Shown: positions 11,813 to 23,869 of the stretch, piece after piece | Layout: every line of letters begins with the position of its first letter | How positions within the stretch are numbered: position 1 is the first letter of the stretch | NCBI GenBank assembly: GCA_011799875.1 | Contig: CM022299.1 | Location: forward strand, 210,496,070-210,560,069 | Origin: Thinopyrum elongatum | Lineage: Eukaryota; Streptophyta; Magnoliopsida; Poales; Poaceae | DNA length: 64,000 nucleotides | Direction: 5' to 3' | The notes under the pieces: generated by a model | What the model was told of the DNA's origin: nothing | What the model saw: only the letters and a program-made list of their open reading frames with translations | The model's database searches: none | Position numbers and translations under genes: made by a program

Positions 11813-12488
11813 AGAAAAGCATGATTGCAATGATATTATTATAAATTCTATTAATGTCAATTGTGTTAATTATATGCAAAACCCCAAGCGTGGGGATGAT
11901 AATTTTGTTGTGTCCACTACTTATAGTAATGATCATGATTGGGGTGATTCTTCTTATGATCTTGAAAATTTATTTAAGCCTCATGATGAATATGATATTG
12001 ATAATAGTGTTTGCAATAATATTGAAAGTGGGTTTGGAAGAGTGTCAACTCTAGGTAATAATGATCCCACTACTTTGGAGAATGATCAATCTTATGAATT
12101 TTTTGATAAAAGTGGGCTTGGAGAGGTCATGACTTTATTTGATGATAATCCCACTATTTTGGAAGAGTGTCAACTTTGCATGCATGTGGATCATGAAGAG
12201 AAAATTTTATATGATAGCTATATCGTTGAATTTGATTATGATCTTACATGTAATTATTATGAGAGAGGAAAATATGGTTGTAGATTTTTTCATGTTACTA
12301 AACTACCTCTCGTTATGTTGAGATTGCTATTGTTTCTTTTTTCTTCCTTGCATATGCTAGTTTTTGCTTGCCTAGATAATTTGTTTGCTTATGAAATGCC
12401 TATGCATAGGAAGTATGATAGACTTAAATATGTTTGTCACATTTTTTATCATGCTCTCTTCGTGTTTCAATTATTATCTTTCATGTGA
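11790..12488 (+). CDS. Uncharacterised 232-residue retroelement ORF, right arm copy
   Basis: An uninterrupted frame from ATG to TGA. The protein is rich in Asp, Asn and Tyr in its first 170 residues (DHDWGD, DLENLFKPHDEYD, CMHVDHEE), followed by a hydrophobic stretch of about 45 residues (around 175-225) that could be a membrane segment. It contains no gag, protease, reverse transcriptase or integrase motif. It lies just inside the inverted-repeat centre, and its start sits at the mirror position of the left-arm copy. In the sister Y element at 47623-59475 this position is taken directly by the end of gag-protease, so the ORF is specific to this variant. It may be a remnant of a longer polyprotein rather than a true gene. 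Confidence 0.5.
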   Translation: MIHDSSLKEKHDCNDIIINSINVNCVNYMQNPKRGDDNFVVSTTYSNDHDWGDSSYDLENLFKPHDEYDIDNSVCNNIESGFGRVSTLGNNDPTTLENDQSYEFFDKSGLGEVMTLFDDNPTILEECQLCMHVDHEEKILYDSYIVEFDYDLTCNYYERGKYGCRFFHVTKLPLVMLRLLLFLFSSLHMLVFACLDNLFAYEMPMHRKYDRLKYVCHIFYHALFVFQLLSFM

Positions 12489-14985
12489 GCGTCAATAAAA
12501 TCTTAAGCCTATCTTAATGGCTATAAAGAAAGAGCTTGTCGGGAGACAACCGAATAATTATCTTTTCTGTTTTTCAATAAATACACAATTATGCCTCTGT
12601 TATGATTGTGCTTTTTATGTTTTAATTAGTGTTTGTACCAAGTAATGCCTTTAGGATGGCTTGGGTGATAGTTGATTTGATCTTGCTGGAAAACAAAAAC
12701 TTTTATGTCCAGTAGTAGAATTGTTAAAAATCACTCGAGCGACAAAAAACTCTGAATGTTTTACACAAGATTGATATATGAATTGCCTCTGTTGTCCTAA
12801 TTTTTTAGATCTTCTGGAATTACAAAAGTATGAGTAAAATTAGAGTCTTTACAGACTATTCTGTTTTTGACAGATTCTGTTTTCGTTGCATTGTGTGCTT
12901 ATTTTGATGAATCTATGGACTATATCGGGGGGTATTAGCCATGGTAAAGTTAGAATACATTAGGTAAAATGTAATAAAAAAATATGAATGGGTTTGCAAT
13001 AGTACTTAAAGCAAATATTGGTTTTCTTATACTAACGGATCTCACGAAGGTTTTTGTTGAGTTTGGTGTGATTGAAGTTTTCAAGTTTTGGGTGAGATCA
13101 CGATGGATGAAGGAATAAAGAGTGAAAAGAGCCTAAGCTTGGGGATGCCCATGGAAACCCAAGGTAATATTCAAGGAGAACCAAGCAACTAAGCTTGGGG
13201 ATACCCCAGAAGGCATCCCCTCTTTCTTCTAACGACCATCGGTAATTTTACTTGAAGCTATATTTTTATTCGTCACATATCATGAGTTTTGCTTGGACGT
13301 CTTGTATTATATGAGTCTTTGCTTGTTTTGCTTTTTAGTTTGTCACAATCATCCTTGCTGGACACACATATTAGAGAGAGCCATAATTATGCCATGATTT
13401 GTTAGAATTGCTCTTTGTGCTTCACTTAAATTTTTTGAGCTATGGAATTGCTCTAGTGCTTCACTTATATCTTTTTGAGCACGGTGGTGCTTTAATTTTG
13501 AAGAAATATGCTCTCATGCTTCACCTAGATTATTTTGAGAGTTAGTAAAATTTTAAAGAAATATCCTCTTAATGCTTCACTTATATTATTTTGAGAGATG
13601 AAAATTGTTTTGAAGCAATATGTGCTATCATGCTTTACTTAAATTTATTTGAGAGCTTTGTTAGTAGCAATGGTAAAATATGAAACTAGTCCCAAAATGA
13701 TAGATATTCAAGAGGGATATAATAAAAACTTTCATGAAGATCATTGGATATTATAAACTTGATTCCTTGTAATAGTTTTGAGATATGGAGATAGTAATAT
13801 GTGAGTCATGTTGGTGAGTAATTATGCTTTAGTAAGAATATTGGTGTTAAGGTTTGTAATTCCCTATGCAAGCACAAAAGTAAATAGTTATGCAATGAAA
13901 TTACATCCTACTTGTGGTGCATTATTTGGTGTTAGTTATGTTTAATGCTCGTTTATGAGAGTTTTTGTTTTTTGGTTGGTTGCTTCTCAATCTATTTGCT
14001 AGCCTTTCCTTGTACTAAGTGGTAATACTACTTGTGCATCCAAACTCCTTAAACCAAGTTGTGCCAAATGAGTCCACCATACCTACCTATATGCGGTATT
14101 TCCTTGCCGTTCCAAGTAAATTTGTATGTGCCAACTCTAATTTTCAAAATGAATTTCCTTTTTGTCTGCCTGTACCGCTCATGAAGCTGTAGGGGGTGGC
14201 CAATATTTTCCATGCTAGATATTTTATTCTTAAGATGAGTGTTTATTCACTTGTCATTGCACGAGAGTGTGGCAAGCTAAAAGGGATGCCCAGTCCCGAA
14301 ATGAAAAGAATTTTATTTTATGTTGTCAAATAATAAATTCCTTGGAAAGTGTTGGTATGGAAGGCACCCGTGCATACGGCTAGCCATGGATTGTGAAAGA
14401 ATGGTGGAAAAAGGAATAAACTTTATTTTATGTTTGGGAACCGCCTATGATCTATCTAGCATGGAAAGTATTGGGAATTCTCGATCGTTTTCGTTGACGG
14501 AAAAGCATGCCTCTCAAAACAATTGTATCTCTCAATTTAAGCTTTGAGCTCTGGCACCTCTACAAATCTCTGCCTCCCTCTGCGAAGGGCCTATCTATTT
14601 ACTTTTATGCAATTTTTATTTTTATTGAGTCTCCATCTTCTCTTATAAAGCACCAACTAGGGAACACTATTAGCATACTTGTGAATTGGGTATAGTTAAT
14701 ATTCGAGTGTGTTTCATGAATGGATCAATGATTGAGCATAATGGGCTAGGGATAGCTTTCTTTAGTGTTGATATTTTGAAAGACATGGTTGCTTGTTGAT
14801 ATGCTTGAGTATTGATGTCCTCATGTCAAATATAAACTATTGCTTTGAATCATCTAAAAGTCCAAATGTCCATGCTACAAAAGAAAAGAATATGTGGTAA
14901 ACATGTTAGGCAGCATTCCACACCAAAAATTCTGTTTTTATCATTTACCTACTAGAGGACGAGCAGGAATTAAGCTTGGGGATGC
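12489..14985 (+). mobile_element. Internal non-coding 3' region of element Y, right arm
   Basis: It matches 55200-59216 of the other Y copy nearly end to end, including the phrases GGGAGACAACC / GGGAGGCAACCC just after the coding part and the CTTGGGGATGCCC segments. It contains repeated TGCTTCACTTATAT units spaced about 50-70 bp (13420-13640). It lacks the solo LTR present at 56159 in the other copy. It ends with the purine-rich AATTAAGCTTGGGGATGC before the LTR. Confidence 0.75.
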
Positions 14986-16544
14986 GGATACGTCTCCAAC
15001 GTATCTATAATTTTTGATTGCCCCATGCTGTTATATTATCAATTTTGGATGTTTTATATTCTTTTACTAGCATCTTTATATCATTTTTTGGGACAAACCT
15101 ATTGACATAGTGCCCAGTGCTAGTTGTTATTTTTTGCTTGTTTTTTACTTTGGAGAAAATCAATACCAAACGGAGTCCAAATGCCAGGAAACTTTTTGGA
15201 GAATTTTTCTTCCTAGAAGACAGTCGGGGAGCCCAAGAAGTGTACCAGAGGAGGCCCGTGGGGTCCACTAGGCACCAGGGCGCGCCAGAGGCCCCTGGCG
15301 CGCCCTGGTGGGTAGTGAGGCCCACGAGAGACTTCTCCACCGACTATCAGCTCTATAACTCTAAAATCCCAAAAAACCTAGGGGAGTCGAGAGAAAATAG
15401 TTTCCACCACCGCAAGTTCCAGAACCACGAGATCCAATCTAGAGGCCTTCTCCGACACTCTGCCGGAAGGGTCAACGATCACGGAGGTGTTCTTCATCAA
15501 CACCCTTGCCCCTCCTATGATGCGCGAGTAGTTTACTACAGACCTACGGGTCTGTAGGTAGTAGCTAGATGGCTTCTTCTCTCTTTTTGATCTTCAATAC
15601 AATGTTCTCCTTGATGTTCTTGGAGATCTATTTGATGTAATGACTTTTTGCGGTGTGTTTGTTGGGATCCGATGAATTGTCAGTTTATGATCAGTTCGAT
15701 CTATGAATATTATCTGAGTATTCTCTGAACTCTTTTATGCATGATCTTTATAGCCTCGTATTTCTTCTCTGAAACTTTGGTTTGGTTTGGCCAACTAGAT
15801 TGATTTTTCTTGCCATGGGAAGAGGTGCTTTGTGATGGGTTCGATCTTATAGTGCTCAATCTCAGTGACAGAAGGAGGCATGACACGCATGTATCATTTC
15901 CATTAAGGATAAAAAGATGGGGTTTATTCCTACATGAATAGATCTTGTCCACATCATGTCATCGTTCTTATTGCATTACTCCGTTTCTTCATGAACTTAA
16001 TACACTACATGCATGTTGGATATCGGTCGATGTGTGGAGTAATAGTAGTAGATACAGGCAAGAGTCGGTCTACTAATCTTGGACTTGATGCCTATATACA
16101 TGATTATTGCCTTGCATATCGTCATAACTATTCGATTTTCTATCAATTGCCCAACAGTAATTTGTTTACCCACCATATGCTATTTTCTCAAGAGAAGCCT
16201 CTAGTGAAATCTATGGCCCCCGGGTCTATTTTCCTATCATATAAAACCAAAAATACCTTTATGCAATTTTTCTTTATTTATTTTATTTTGTGTTTTTGTT
16301 AGATCTATTTATGCAATCTCATACAATTTAATCTATCTCAATACCCAGGAGGGATTGACAACCCCTCTAATGCGTTGGGTTGCAAGTATTTGTTATTTGT
16401 GTGCAGGTGATGTTTACATAATGTGGGTGGATCCTCCTACTAGATTGATAACCTTTGTTTCATAACTAAGGGAAATACTTACCGTTGTTGTGCTGCATCA
16501 TCCTCTCCTCTTCGGGGAAATACCAACGCAAATACAAGCAATCA
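14986..16544 (+). mobile_element. LTR of Gypsy element Y, right arm of the inverted structure
   Basis: It begins GGATACGTCTCC (the expected TG mutated to GG) and ends near AAGCAATCA at 16544, about 1,560 bp. Its first 250 bp match the LTRs at 47623 and 59217 better than the X LTRs. It contains the R/U5-like TGTTGGGATCCGATGAATT and the final GGGAAATACC block common to both. The flank after the end, GACCT, does not match the left flank of the X LTR. Confidence 0.8.
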
Positions 16545-17169
16545 GACCTCCACCAACGCCATCACTACAAAAAAAGACACATCCGTGACATTATGGCCCG
16601 AAAGAAAAAAAATCTATCATGGTTATGACACTTCTACGACGATAATTGTGACAAAAACATGTATCATCATAGATGTGGTGGGCTCCTCCTTCTATGACAA
16701 AAAATGGCCTTTTCGTCCTGCGTGGGCCGGGGTCACACCTGCATGACATTCTTTGGGCCGTCCATGAAATAAAAAATCATGGTAGAAGTGAGGACGAGGA
16801 AATTTTCGCGGATCCCGGTTATGGTTGGTGGTCGGGGCTGAGTGACGAAGTGTTGTTTGCCCATTTTTCTCTCGTACGCGCGCATGGTGCGAGCCGTGTC
16901 ACTATAACTCAACCGAGCAAGAGGCGTTCGCTTACTGAACCCGAGCGATCACACCACTAGGTACTGAAGCCGATCGATCGATCCCTTTGCTGCTAACTCA
17001 ACCCGACCGACTCCTTCACTGTTAACTAAACCCGATCGATCGCTGCTGCTCCTTACTGAAGCCGATCAAACCCCCATGTGAGACGTAGCTTGCGCGTTGG
17101 GTTGCCTCTAGATGAACAGTGCTTGTTGCTGTCGCGCGTGCGATACGTAGAACAAGTCGAGACATGGTG

Positions 17170-17925
17170 AGTCCAGCCGGTTGGTTGGCTATGGAAGAAC
17201 AGTTCTCGGTGGGGTTGGATGAACAGGACCCCGGCCGTGTGTAGGCGGTTGCCGCTGGATGGATAGGACTTCGTGGTGGTTGCCGCTAGATGAGCAGGAC
17301 CCCGAGGAGGCCACCATACACCCCAGCCGGTGGAGGCTGGATGAACTATAGCTCATTAATGAACAGTGGCTGGTGGAAGTAGACTGTGGATGAACAATAG
17401 TAGGTGGAGGTTGGAGGAAGTCGACGGTGGATGAACAGTAGCCTGTGGAGGCTGGAGCGAGGCGGTAGATGGTGGATGAACAGTAGCCCATGGAGTCCTG
17501 TTTTGCTGTACACCACACCCCTCCCGATGAACAGGACCCCGTTTCGACCATAGACGATCGAAGAGAAGTCCGTTTCCTCCGTTTTGTGGTTCACCACACC
17601 CCTCCCGATCAACAGGACCACGTTTCCATCATAGGCAGTTGGTGAGAAGTCTGTTTCCTCTGTTTTGCGGTACGCCACACCCCTCCCGATGAACAGGATC
17701 CCGTATCGACCGTAGGCAGCTGAGCAGAAGTCCGTTTCCTCCATTTTGCGGTACGCGAGACCCCGTTTCGGCTGTTCCGTCCAAGCCGGTTGGCTCCCAT
17801 TGAACAGGAGGCATTCCGACCCAATCGGTTGCCTCCCAATGAGCACGACGCCGTTTCTCCGTTCCGACCCAGCCGGTTGGCTGCCGATGAACAGGACGCC
17901 GTCGCTGTATGCGTTCGAGACCACG
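17170..17925. repeat. Subterminal repeats with GATGAACAGGAC
   Basis: About a dozen imperfect units carrying GATGAACAGGAC or GGATGAACAGTAG, alternating with CGGTTGGCTGCC-like and CCACACCCCTCCCGATGAAC segments, typically 50-120 bp apart. This is CACTA subterminal sequence, not coding, although it gives long spurious frames on both strands. Confidence 0.6.
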
Positions 17926-18114
17926 CCCGTATGTACGTACGTGGCCGTCTTTTTTCCAGCGTGGCTGTACCTATGTGTACATGATTTAGACGGGACTGCC
18001 TGAACTTCTATCGCTCCTTACTTGGCCCGGTTCATCGTGGCAGACAAACCGATGGACCAGTATGTATGTACATGTTTGCGACCAAAATGATAATGCTACG
18101 TACGCTTCGACCGG

Positions 18115-19350
18115 GTGGGTCCCAGCTGTCAGGGAGGATAAGGAGGCACTTCCTTGCATGCGAAGATATAGATGGTGGGTCCGAGCTGTCAGGGGGAGGA
18201 TTCATTTTTTTGTGCGTAATAAGGAGGTACTTCCTTGCGTGCGAAGATGTAGCTGGTGGGTCCAGCTGTTAGCCTCACCGTGTACCGTCCTCTTCCGATG
18301 GCTGTCGTTCGTTGACCACGCCGCGCAGACAGCACCTAGGCAGTGGACGACGATGAGGCAGGGAATGACACGGAGCCTGAGAAGACGCGGAGGGTAGTAC
18401 GAGGGTTGACTTGTTCGGCTACGGTGTGAGACTGTCGTCGCCGCAGAATAACAGGGGGTGTGGGTGAGTAGAGGGATGGCCTGGCCAGCGGTGGGAGTAG
18501 GAGGGGTGGTGAGGCCTGCACGGCAGCATAGCCGGCCACGGGAGGCAGGAGCGCGCAGTGGTTTGGGCGGCTGGAGCAAGAAAATCAGAGGTTGAAGAAG
18601 CAGGACGATCGTTGGATGTTAATAATCCAATGATCACTACTGATAGAATCGTTTGTTGACTAAGTTGACAAAGCCCTGCGTACGCGTCAACTTAGTAGGC
18701 CCACAAGTCAGCCTCCAAATTTGGTGGGCACCAGTTGTCATGGGGGGCAATCGTTATTTTTCACTTAATAAGGAGGCACTTCCTTCCGTGCGAAGATATA
18801 GCTGGTGGGTCCCAGCGGTCATGGGGAGAATTCATTTTTTGGCGTAATAAGGAGGCACTTGCTTGCGTGTGGCCATGGACCATGTGGGTCCCTACTGTCA
18901 GCCTCTCCGCGTACATCCCTCTTCCGTTGTTGTCGTTTGTTGACAACATTGACCACGCCATGCCGAGAACACCAACGCGATGGACGACGGTGAGACCCAA
19001 GAAGGGAATGACCCGGAGGCGGCGAATCCTTAACAGTGGAGGGATGTGGGTGAGTAGAGGGATAGCCTGGCCAGCGGTGGGTGAGTAGAGGGATGGCCTG
19101 CCAGCGGTGGGAGTAGGAGGGGGCAGTGAGGCCTACGCGGCAGCACAGCCGGCCACGGGAAGCAGGAGCAGGTGATCCCGCTGGCACTGGATTTGGCGGC
19201 TGGAGCAAGAAGATCAGAGATTGAAGAAGCACGTCGGCTGTTGGATTGACATCCAATGGTCACTTCTGCTACAATCGTCTGTTGACTAATATATAATAAG
19301 TAAAAAAAATCCTTGCATACATGTCAACTTAATAGGCCCACAAGTCAGCC
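18115..19350. repeat. Two tandem copies of a unit of about 640 bp
   Basis: The order of phrases AAGGAGGCACTTCCTT, GGTGGGTCC, TTCGTTGACCACGCC, GTGGGTGAGTAGAGGGATGG, AGCCGGCCACGG, and GTTGACTAAG occurs once from about 18130 and again from about 18766. A 70-bp sub-unit is also doubled inside each copy, and GGTGAGTAGAGGGAT is locally triplicated at 19048-19095. Confidence 0.75.
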
Positions 19351-19430
19351 CATTTGCAATTTTTTTAATAATTTACAGCTCATTTGCAAATTCTTAGGCA
19401 ATTTATTGCAGTGCATTTTCTTTTTGCTAG

Positions 19431-20046
19431 CGAGGCCAGGGGTAAAAATTTAAACGAAGTTTCGCATATTTCGGTGAGGTCGAAACTATTTTTAATACCG
19501 AAATGTCAAGCAAAATTTAAAGTACTTTCAAAATATATTTAAATTTGGTTAAAACCCAATGAAATTGGAAATTTGAAAATGTGAAAAAATTCAGAAATTT
19601 CAAAGTAATTGCCAATTTGTCGTGTTTTTTATATTTACAGCCCATTTCATATTACTTTTAAGATTTGCAGCCATCTTAAAAGAGTTGCAGCCCAGCAGGG
19701 CGAAGAAAAATAAGTAGGTCTGGGTTGGGTTGGCCTGGATTGGGTATTGTTCAGAAAAATAAATCTGGGCTAGCCATTTTCACAATGAAAAAAATAGCTG
19801 GGTTGGTCCTGTGGTGAACGTAAAATAGAAGCCTGGGCTAGACGTGGCACAGCCCAGTTGAAACCCTGCTTTGTCTCAACAATAACAAAAAAAATACTGC
19901 TCTAGCAGCTATGTCCTAGGTGTCAGCCGCTCTTGTGCAGTTCTCTTGGCTATTGACTAATACGCTGACAATGTCGTGGGTCCCAGATGTCAGCAAACCA
20001 CTAGGAGGAAGCCACCCCGTGCATCCACAACTTTTTGACAGTGGCT
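19431..20046. other. Non-coding stretch, possibly CACTA interior
   Basis: AT-rich sequence with TTTGAAATT-like words and a short doubled TTGGGTT run near 19720. Nothing else identifiable. Confidence 0.3.
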
Positions 20047-21441
20047 TCATCTCGCAATGTGGTCAATAAACAGGATATTCGCTTCAGAGGCTTGGAAAAG
20101 CATGAACATAACCTTCTGTCCTATTCTCCAAGATCGACGGACCTTCATTATTTCAGACCACCCATGAATAAGTATCTTTTCACCTCCAAGGTAAATGGAG
20201 TAGGTCAACATAAACATCATGTTGTGACCAAGCACAAGTCTGACCCGACCATGGTCGGGCATCTATATAGGAACAATAAAACTTGGCAGTTTCTGTTTCA
20301 TGAAGATCACAACTATAAAAATGTGTATTAGCAAGAGTTTATGAACAACATATATAATAGAAAACTGGTGGACGCGTCCAACGTGTGCACTAGTGGCACA
20401 CATATCCCACGTGGCCTTCCATCATTGAAATGCCCCACAAGGTCCTCAAGATGATCAATAAAGTGTAGGAACTGGTGGATGTCATCCCAGTCAACTTCAG
20501 TTCCATCAGTAACAATCAAGTTCTTATCAAATAAGAAACAAGTAGTGTCCTGCACTTTGTAATAACCTACGCGTGCCACCAATTGTAAGAAATATTAGTT
20601 AGAAGTAGCATCTTCGTGAGAGAAGGGAATCACAAATTGTTGCTACTTCTAAAGTCAAATTGTGATTAGTTAGACAGAATAGGTGGATTAAGAAGTAATT
20701 GACGCAACATGCAAGAACCAGATACAAAACTAACATGGATGAACTACTGGAACGACGTCGGGGTGGAAGGTCACAGGGAAGATGAGACCAGGTTATGCTA
20801 TTTCCATCTACATTCATGTGCCAACTTTCAGCCCGTAACACTTGAGAAAGTTTATGCAAATTCGGCCATAAAAAAAGGAGCGATCTTCTTGGTTCATGAA
20901 GCCAATTGTGAACTTATATCCATGGTGTGTCTCCAGTGTGACCATTAATCTGGTGTATTCAGTTATGGCAAGGCCGACCTTCTTGAGTACATGTGTTCTG
21001 GCAGAGCAAGGGATGCACTACAGGAAAAATAATATGAGAACGCAATTTATTCGCTATCCAAATCAAGAAATAATTTCCTCTTTCACGTCAGTGTTGACCA
21101 TGGTACTAGTACCTTTTATCCAAATATAGCAATCCAAATTTCCAAATTAGTCTACAGCATGTTCAAAAACCCCAACCCTCCAGAATAGAAAAGAGGATTC
21201 TAGGAACATACTGTGCGCGTTTTAAAATCCTGTGTTAGGATGAGAAGGAACAAGTCTGGCATCTCGCCAAGGGCACAGAAACCTATAGGGTCCTCGCACT
21301 TTGGGCACTGAAAATGAAACACACTAGATTCAGTAGGAAGAAAAATGCATCAACAGCGGCAATTGCCATCCTAGGATTACCGGCGACCAAGGGACTAGGA
21401 TTTATCAGGGATGGATGAAGAATTCGTAAATGGTTCTCCAT
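20047..21441 (-). pseudogene. Decayed B3-domain (REM-type) transcription-factor-like gene
   Basis: Read right to left. A first exon candidate starts at ATG 21439-21441. A second piece at 21212-21307 has GT/AG-like edges and encodes CPKCEDPIGFCALGEMPDLF, similar to the CxxC-containing lead of many grass REM proteins. A first B3-like domain spans about 21010-20850 (MVTLETHHGYKFTIGF, then INFLKCYGLKVG) with a frameshift near 20985 and stops at its end, followed by a serine/arginine-rich linker. A second B3-like end is in 20262-20047 (HGWSEIMKVRRSWRIGQKVMF). B3 proteins bind DNA in the nucleus. Exon phases do not agree and there are several breaks, so this copy is not functional as it stands. The B3 assignment rests on remembered family patterns. 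Confidence 0.5.
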
Positions 21442-21760
21442 GAGAAAACCCTAAGCAATCGTCGAGAGGAGGTTTTCTCAGAACAAGCAGAAGAGGGAGA
21501 AGGGGATTCAGGCTAAGTGAAATGCTGCTGCTTTGTCCGCCCAGCTTACTGCTACTACTGGAAAGGTGAGGTTTTTATGATTTGATGGCTCATTGGACAT
21601 TACCGTGGTGCTATGACTGGGGTGAGTCTATCATGCAGTTATGCACTCTAATTTGGTGCATGGCACATGGACTCCGTTGCTGGATGCCCCGCATATCAGT
21701 GAAAGGAAGTAGAAAGGCAGGAGTAACTAGTTACACATAAATATATTTTTGATAGAGAGA
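21442..21760 (-). promoter_or_regulatory. Upstream segment repeated at three gene-like starts
   Basis: The stretch near 21560-21720 (GATTTGATGGCTCATTGG, TCTATCATGCAGTT, GTGCACTCTA-like) recurs near 28020-28160, and a weaker version near 30250-30310. Each lies upstream of a minus-strand gene-like unit, which suggests duplicated units with their upstream DNA. I see no clear TATA box. Confidence 0.4.
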
Positions 21761-21816
21761 TACTCCTTCTTTAAAGAAATATGAAAATCTTTTATATCAC
21801 AACTTTAAACATAAGA
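21761..21816. mobile_element. Possible truncated Stowaway end
   Basis: TACTCCTTCTTTAAAGAAAT resembles the Triticeae Stowaway end TACTCCCTCCGTAAAG. No matching opposite end was found within 200 bp. Confidence 0.25.
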
Positions 21817-22226
21817 AAAATCAAGGGGAATATATATAACATAATATGGGGTTCAGATGAGAATAAAATACTCAGATAGGCTGACGGGTCTGGACTTTGG
21901 GCCACATGTCGATGGGCCTGCATATTTGGGGGCCCATGTGTTCTAACTGAGCGCGTTTCATCCGGTAAATATTGCATGCCATCGGTACGGCGCTGGTTTT
22001 AGATGCTGCCGCAAGGTGAATACAGAAAATTAAATAAAGCACGACAACTGTTAGAATGAAATTGAACGACAGTTCCTAACCAGCAATCAGAGTTGCAATT
22101 CTTTCACGATGTCCTATGTGATAAATAATATTGTACTACTACTTATACACACAGGACACTTGTTTCACCATGCCATATTACATCAAAAGCTCTCGGAGGA
22201 TACATCATTTCGACAGTTGCGTGCTG

Positions 22227-23077
22227 CTACTGAAGAATTTCAAAGTTGATTAGGAATAGCTCTCCTTGCCGAGAAAGTTCGATTTTGACTTCATCCCCAA
22301 CCGCCAGATTTGATAGAGTTTTGACCCTTGACCATCGTTTAGCATCAATCATCATGTGACCATCCTTTCTACTTACGGTATATTACGCAGGTTCATTCAC
22401 ACCAAGGCTGTGCATGGTAAGAGAAACTTGGCCACGGTTACCCGGATTATTGAACGACTCCCTCGTTGCTATAGGAATTCTCTATTTACAAACAAGAAGA
22501 CATACACAAATAGTTAGATCAACATAGTGAATCATGTGAAACAACATGGAAAGAAAAAAGAACGAAGCACTTGGGCTGCCAATGCTTACCAAGAAGGTGG
22601 CGATGTCAGTTTTTGTAAGGACTTTGGTATATGCAGTGCGAACTACATCCCAGTCTGTTGCCGGTGCAAGTGCTGGTTCCGTTGCCGCTGCATGGGCTGG
22701 AGCAGATGCAAGTGCAAGTTCAAGTGTTGGTGCAGGTGTCGGAGCCATTGCTGGTGCTCGTGGCGGTGCGACTGGTAGTGCCGATGCTGCTACCGAAGAT
22801 GGTGGTCCTTGTGGAGCTAGTGCCGGTGTCGGAGCAGGTGCCCGTGTCGGTGCCCGATCCTCCAGTAGATCAGCCTGATCCGTTGATGCGGCTGGTGCTA
22901 ATCCTCTCATGGATTAGACTAAGCTGCTGTCGCTGTCAGCGCTAGAGCCAGTGCCGTCGGAGTAGGTGTCGGTGGTCGATCCCATGCTGGAGGTGGTACC
23001 GATGTGCAAGACAGCAGCGATCGTCTCTGGTTTGCTATGATTTCATACTTTGGCTTTCTAACGTCACTAGGCTCCAT
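22227..23077 (-). pseudogene. Two-exon B3-like gene remnant, Pro/Ala-rich
   Basis: The minus strand has a good start at ATG 23075-23077 with MEPSDVRKPKYEIIANQRRS. A Pro/Ala/Thr-rich linker follows, with a frameshift near 22910. Exon 1 continues as TDWDVVRTAYTKVLTKTD to a GTAAGC donor at 22589. The intron is 108 bp (22482-22589, GT...AATAG). Exon 2 (22481-22227) encodes a domain with SLTMHSLGVNEPA, a TAA stop at 22383-22385, YTVSRKDGHMMIDAKRWS, then NLAVGDEVKIEL and FLINFEIL, ending at TAG 22227. The pattern W-x(n)-L-x-V-GD-x-V-x-I/F-x-L resembles the end of a B3 domain, so a DNA-binding role in the ancestor is plausible. One frameshift and one nonsense codon make this copy defective. Confidence 0.55.
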
Positions 23078-23869
23078 GACCTGGATCTAGTCTTTTTCTT
23101 TCCTTCTTTTAAACGCAAGAATGACTAATAGTGGCATGTTTGTTAAAACAAACTACAGTTGATCGGAGGGCTTCAGATTGTACTCAGACAATAGACTGAT
23201 CCAATTGTGTCCAGTAATATAAGTGATGGATAGTGCCTTTGTTACTGACACCTCATGAGAAGTGAAACCTGCTAAAATAACCATCATAGAGCAAACCAAG
23301 CGGTTTATTCTGTAACTAATGTGACATGGCAAAACATGCATCGTAAAATTGCAGCAAAAGTAAGAAAACATGATAGTAAATGAATGAGATTTACTTGATG
23401 TGACACGAGTGAATCCGTACAAGGATATCAATATGTTTAAGTTCTAAATTGAAGGATGATCATCCAAATACGGGTGGCATGTAGGGCCCCCACTTACTCC
23501 CACAAGCAGGACAATCCAAAGGTCGTGACAACTCGTATGGAGCGAACATCCATGGGACTGGAAATCCTGGTGGGTGCGATAAACCTTGCAATGCATACAT
23601 ATATTGGAGTGTAACCATAATTGTTATATACTCGCACCATCCTCACAAGAAAGATGATCTGGATACTTCAAAATATGCTGACTGAATTGAGTGGACAAAC
23701 ATTAATATAGACTATTCTCAGGATTCACCACACAACAAAAGCAGCAGTACTAAACCATACAGGGTTCACACACACAAATCAAGTACTGAACAGTATTACT
23801 TACTATAGACAAGCAAAGTTGCACTAATTAAACTCTGCAGACTATTTCTTGCCACCGACCTATGGGATG
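23078..23869. other. Non-coding stretch between gene remnants
   Basis: AT-rich DNA with no supported frame, repeat or RNA gene. Confidence 0.3.

Larger units (their letters stand above)
16563..19430 (+). mobile_element. CACTA transposon end and subterminal region
   Basis: It starts with CACTACAAAAAAAGACAC, a terminal inverted repeat typical of Triticeae CACTA elements, preceded by CAT (candidate 3-bp target duplication). The first 350 bp (TGACATTATGGCCCGA, TTCTTTGGGCCGTCCATGA) are recognisable as a CACTA subterminal region. It is followed by blocks with CTGAACCCGAGCGATC and GATGAACAGGAC motifs (16900-17930). No transposase reading frame and no opposite terminal repeat were found, so the right limit is arbitrary; the element may reach much further right. 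Confidence 0.7.

Noticed and set aside
6715..16544. A single LTR element with inverted LTRs and a target duplication
   Set aside because: The LTRs belong to different subfamilies and the outer flanks do not match, so one insertion event is not supported.
17346..17924. Long minus-strand frames with repeated Ser/Gly/Arg text
   Set aside because: They are the translation of CACTA subterminal tandem repeats; the periodicity explains the lack of stops.
21015..21035. CACTAC at 21015 as a CACTA end
   Set aside because: No subterminal repeats follow, and it lies between exon-like parts of a B3 remnant. Probably chance.
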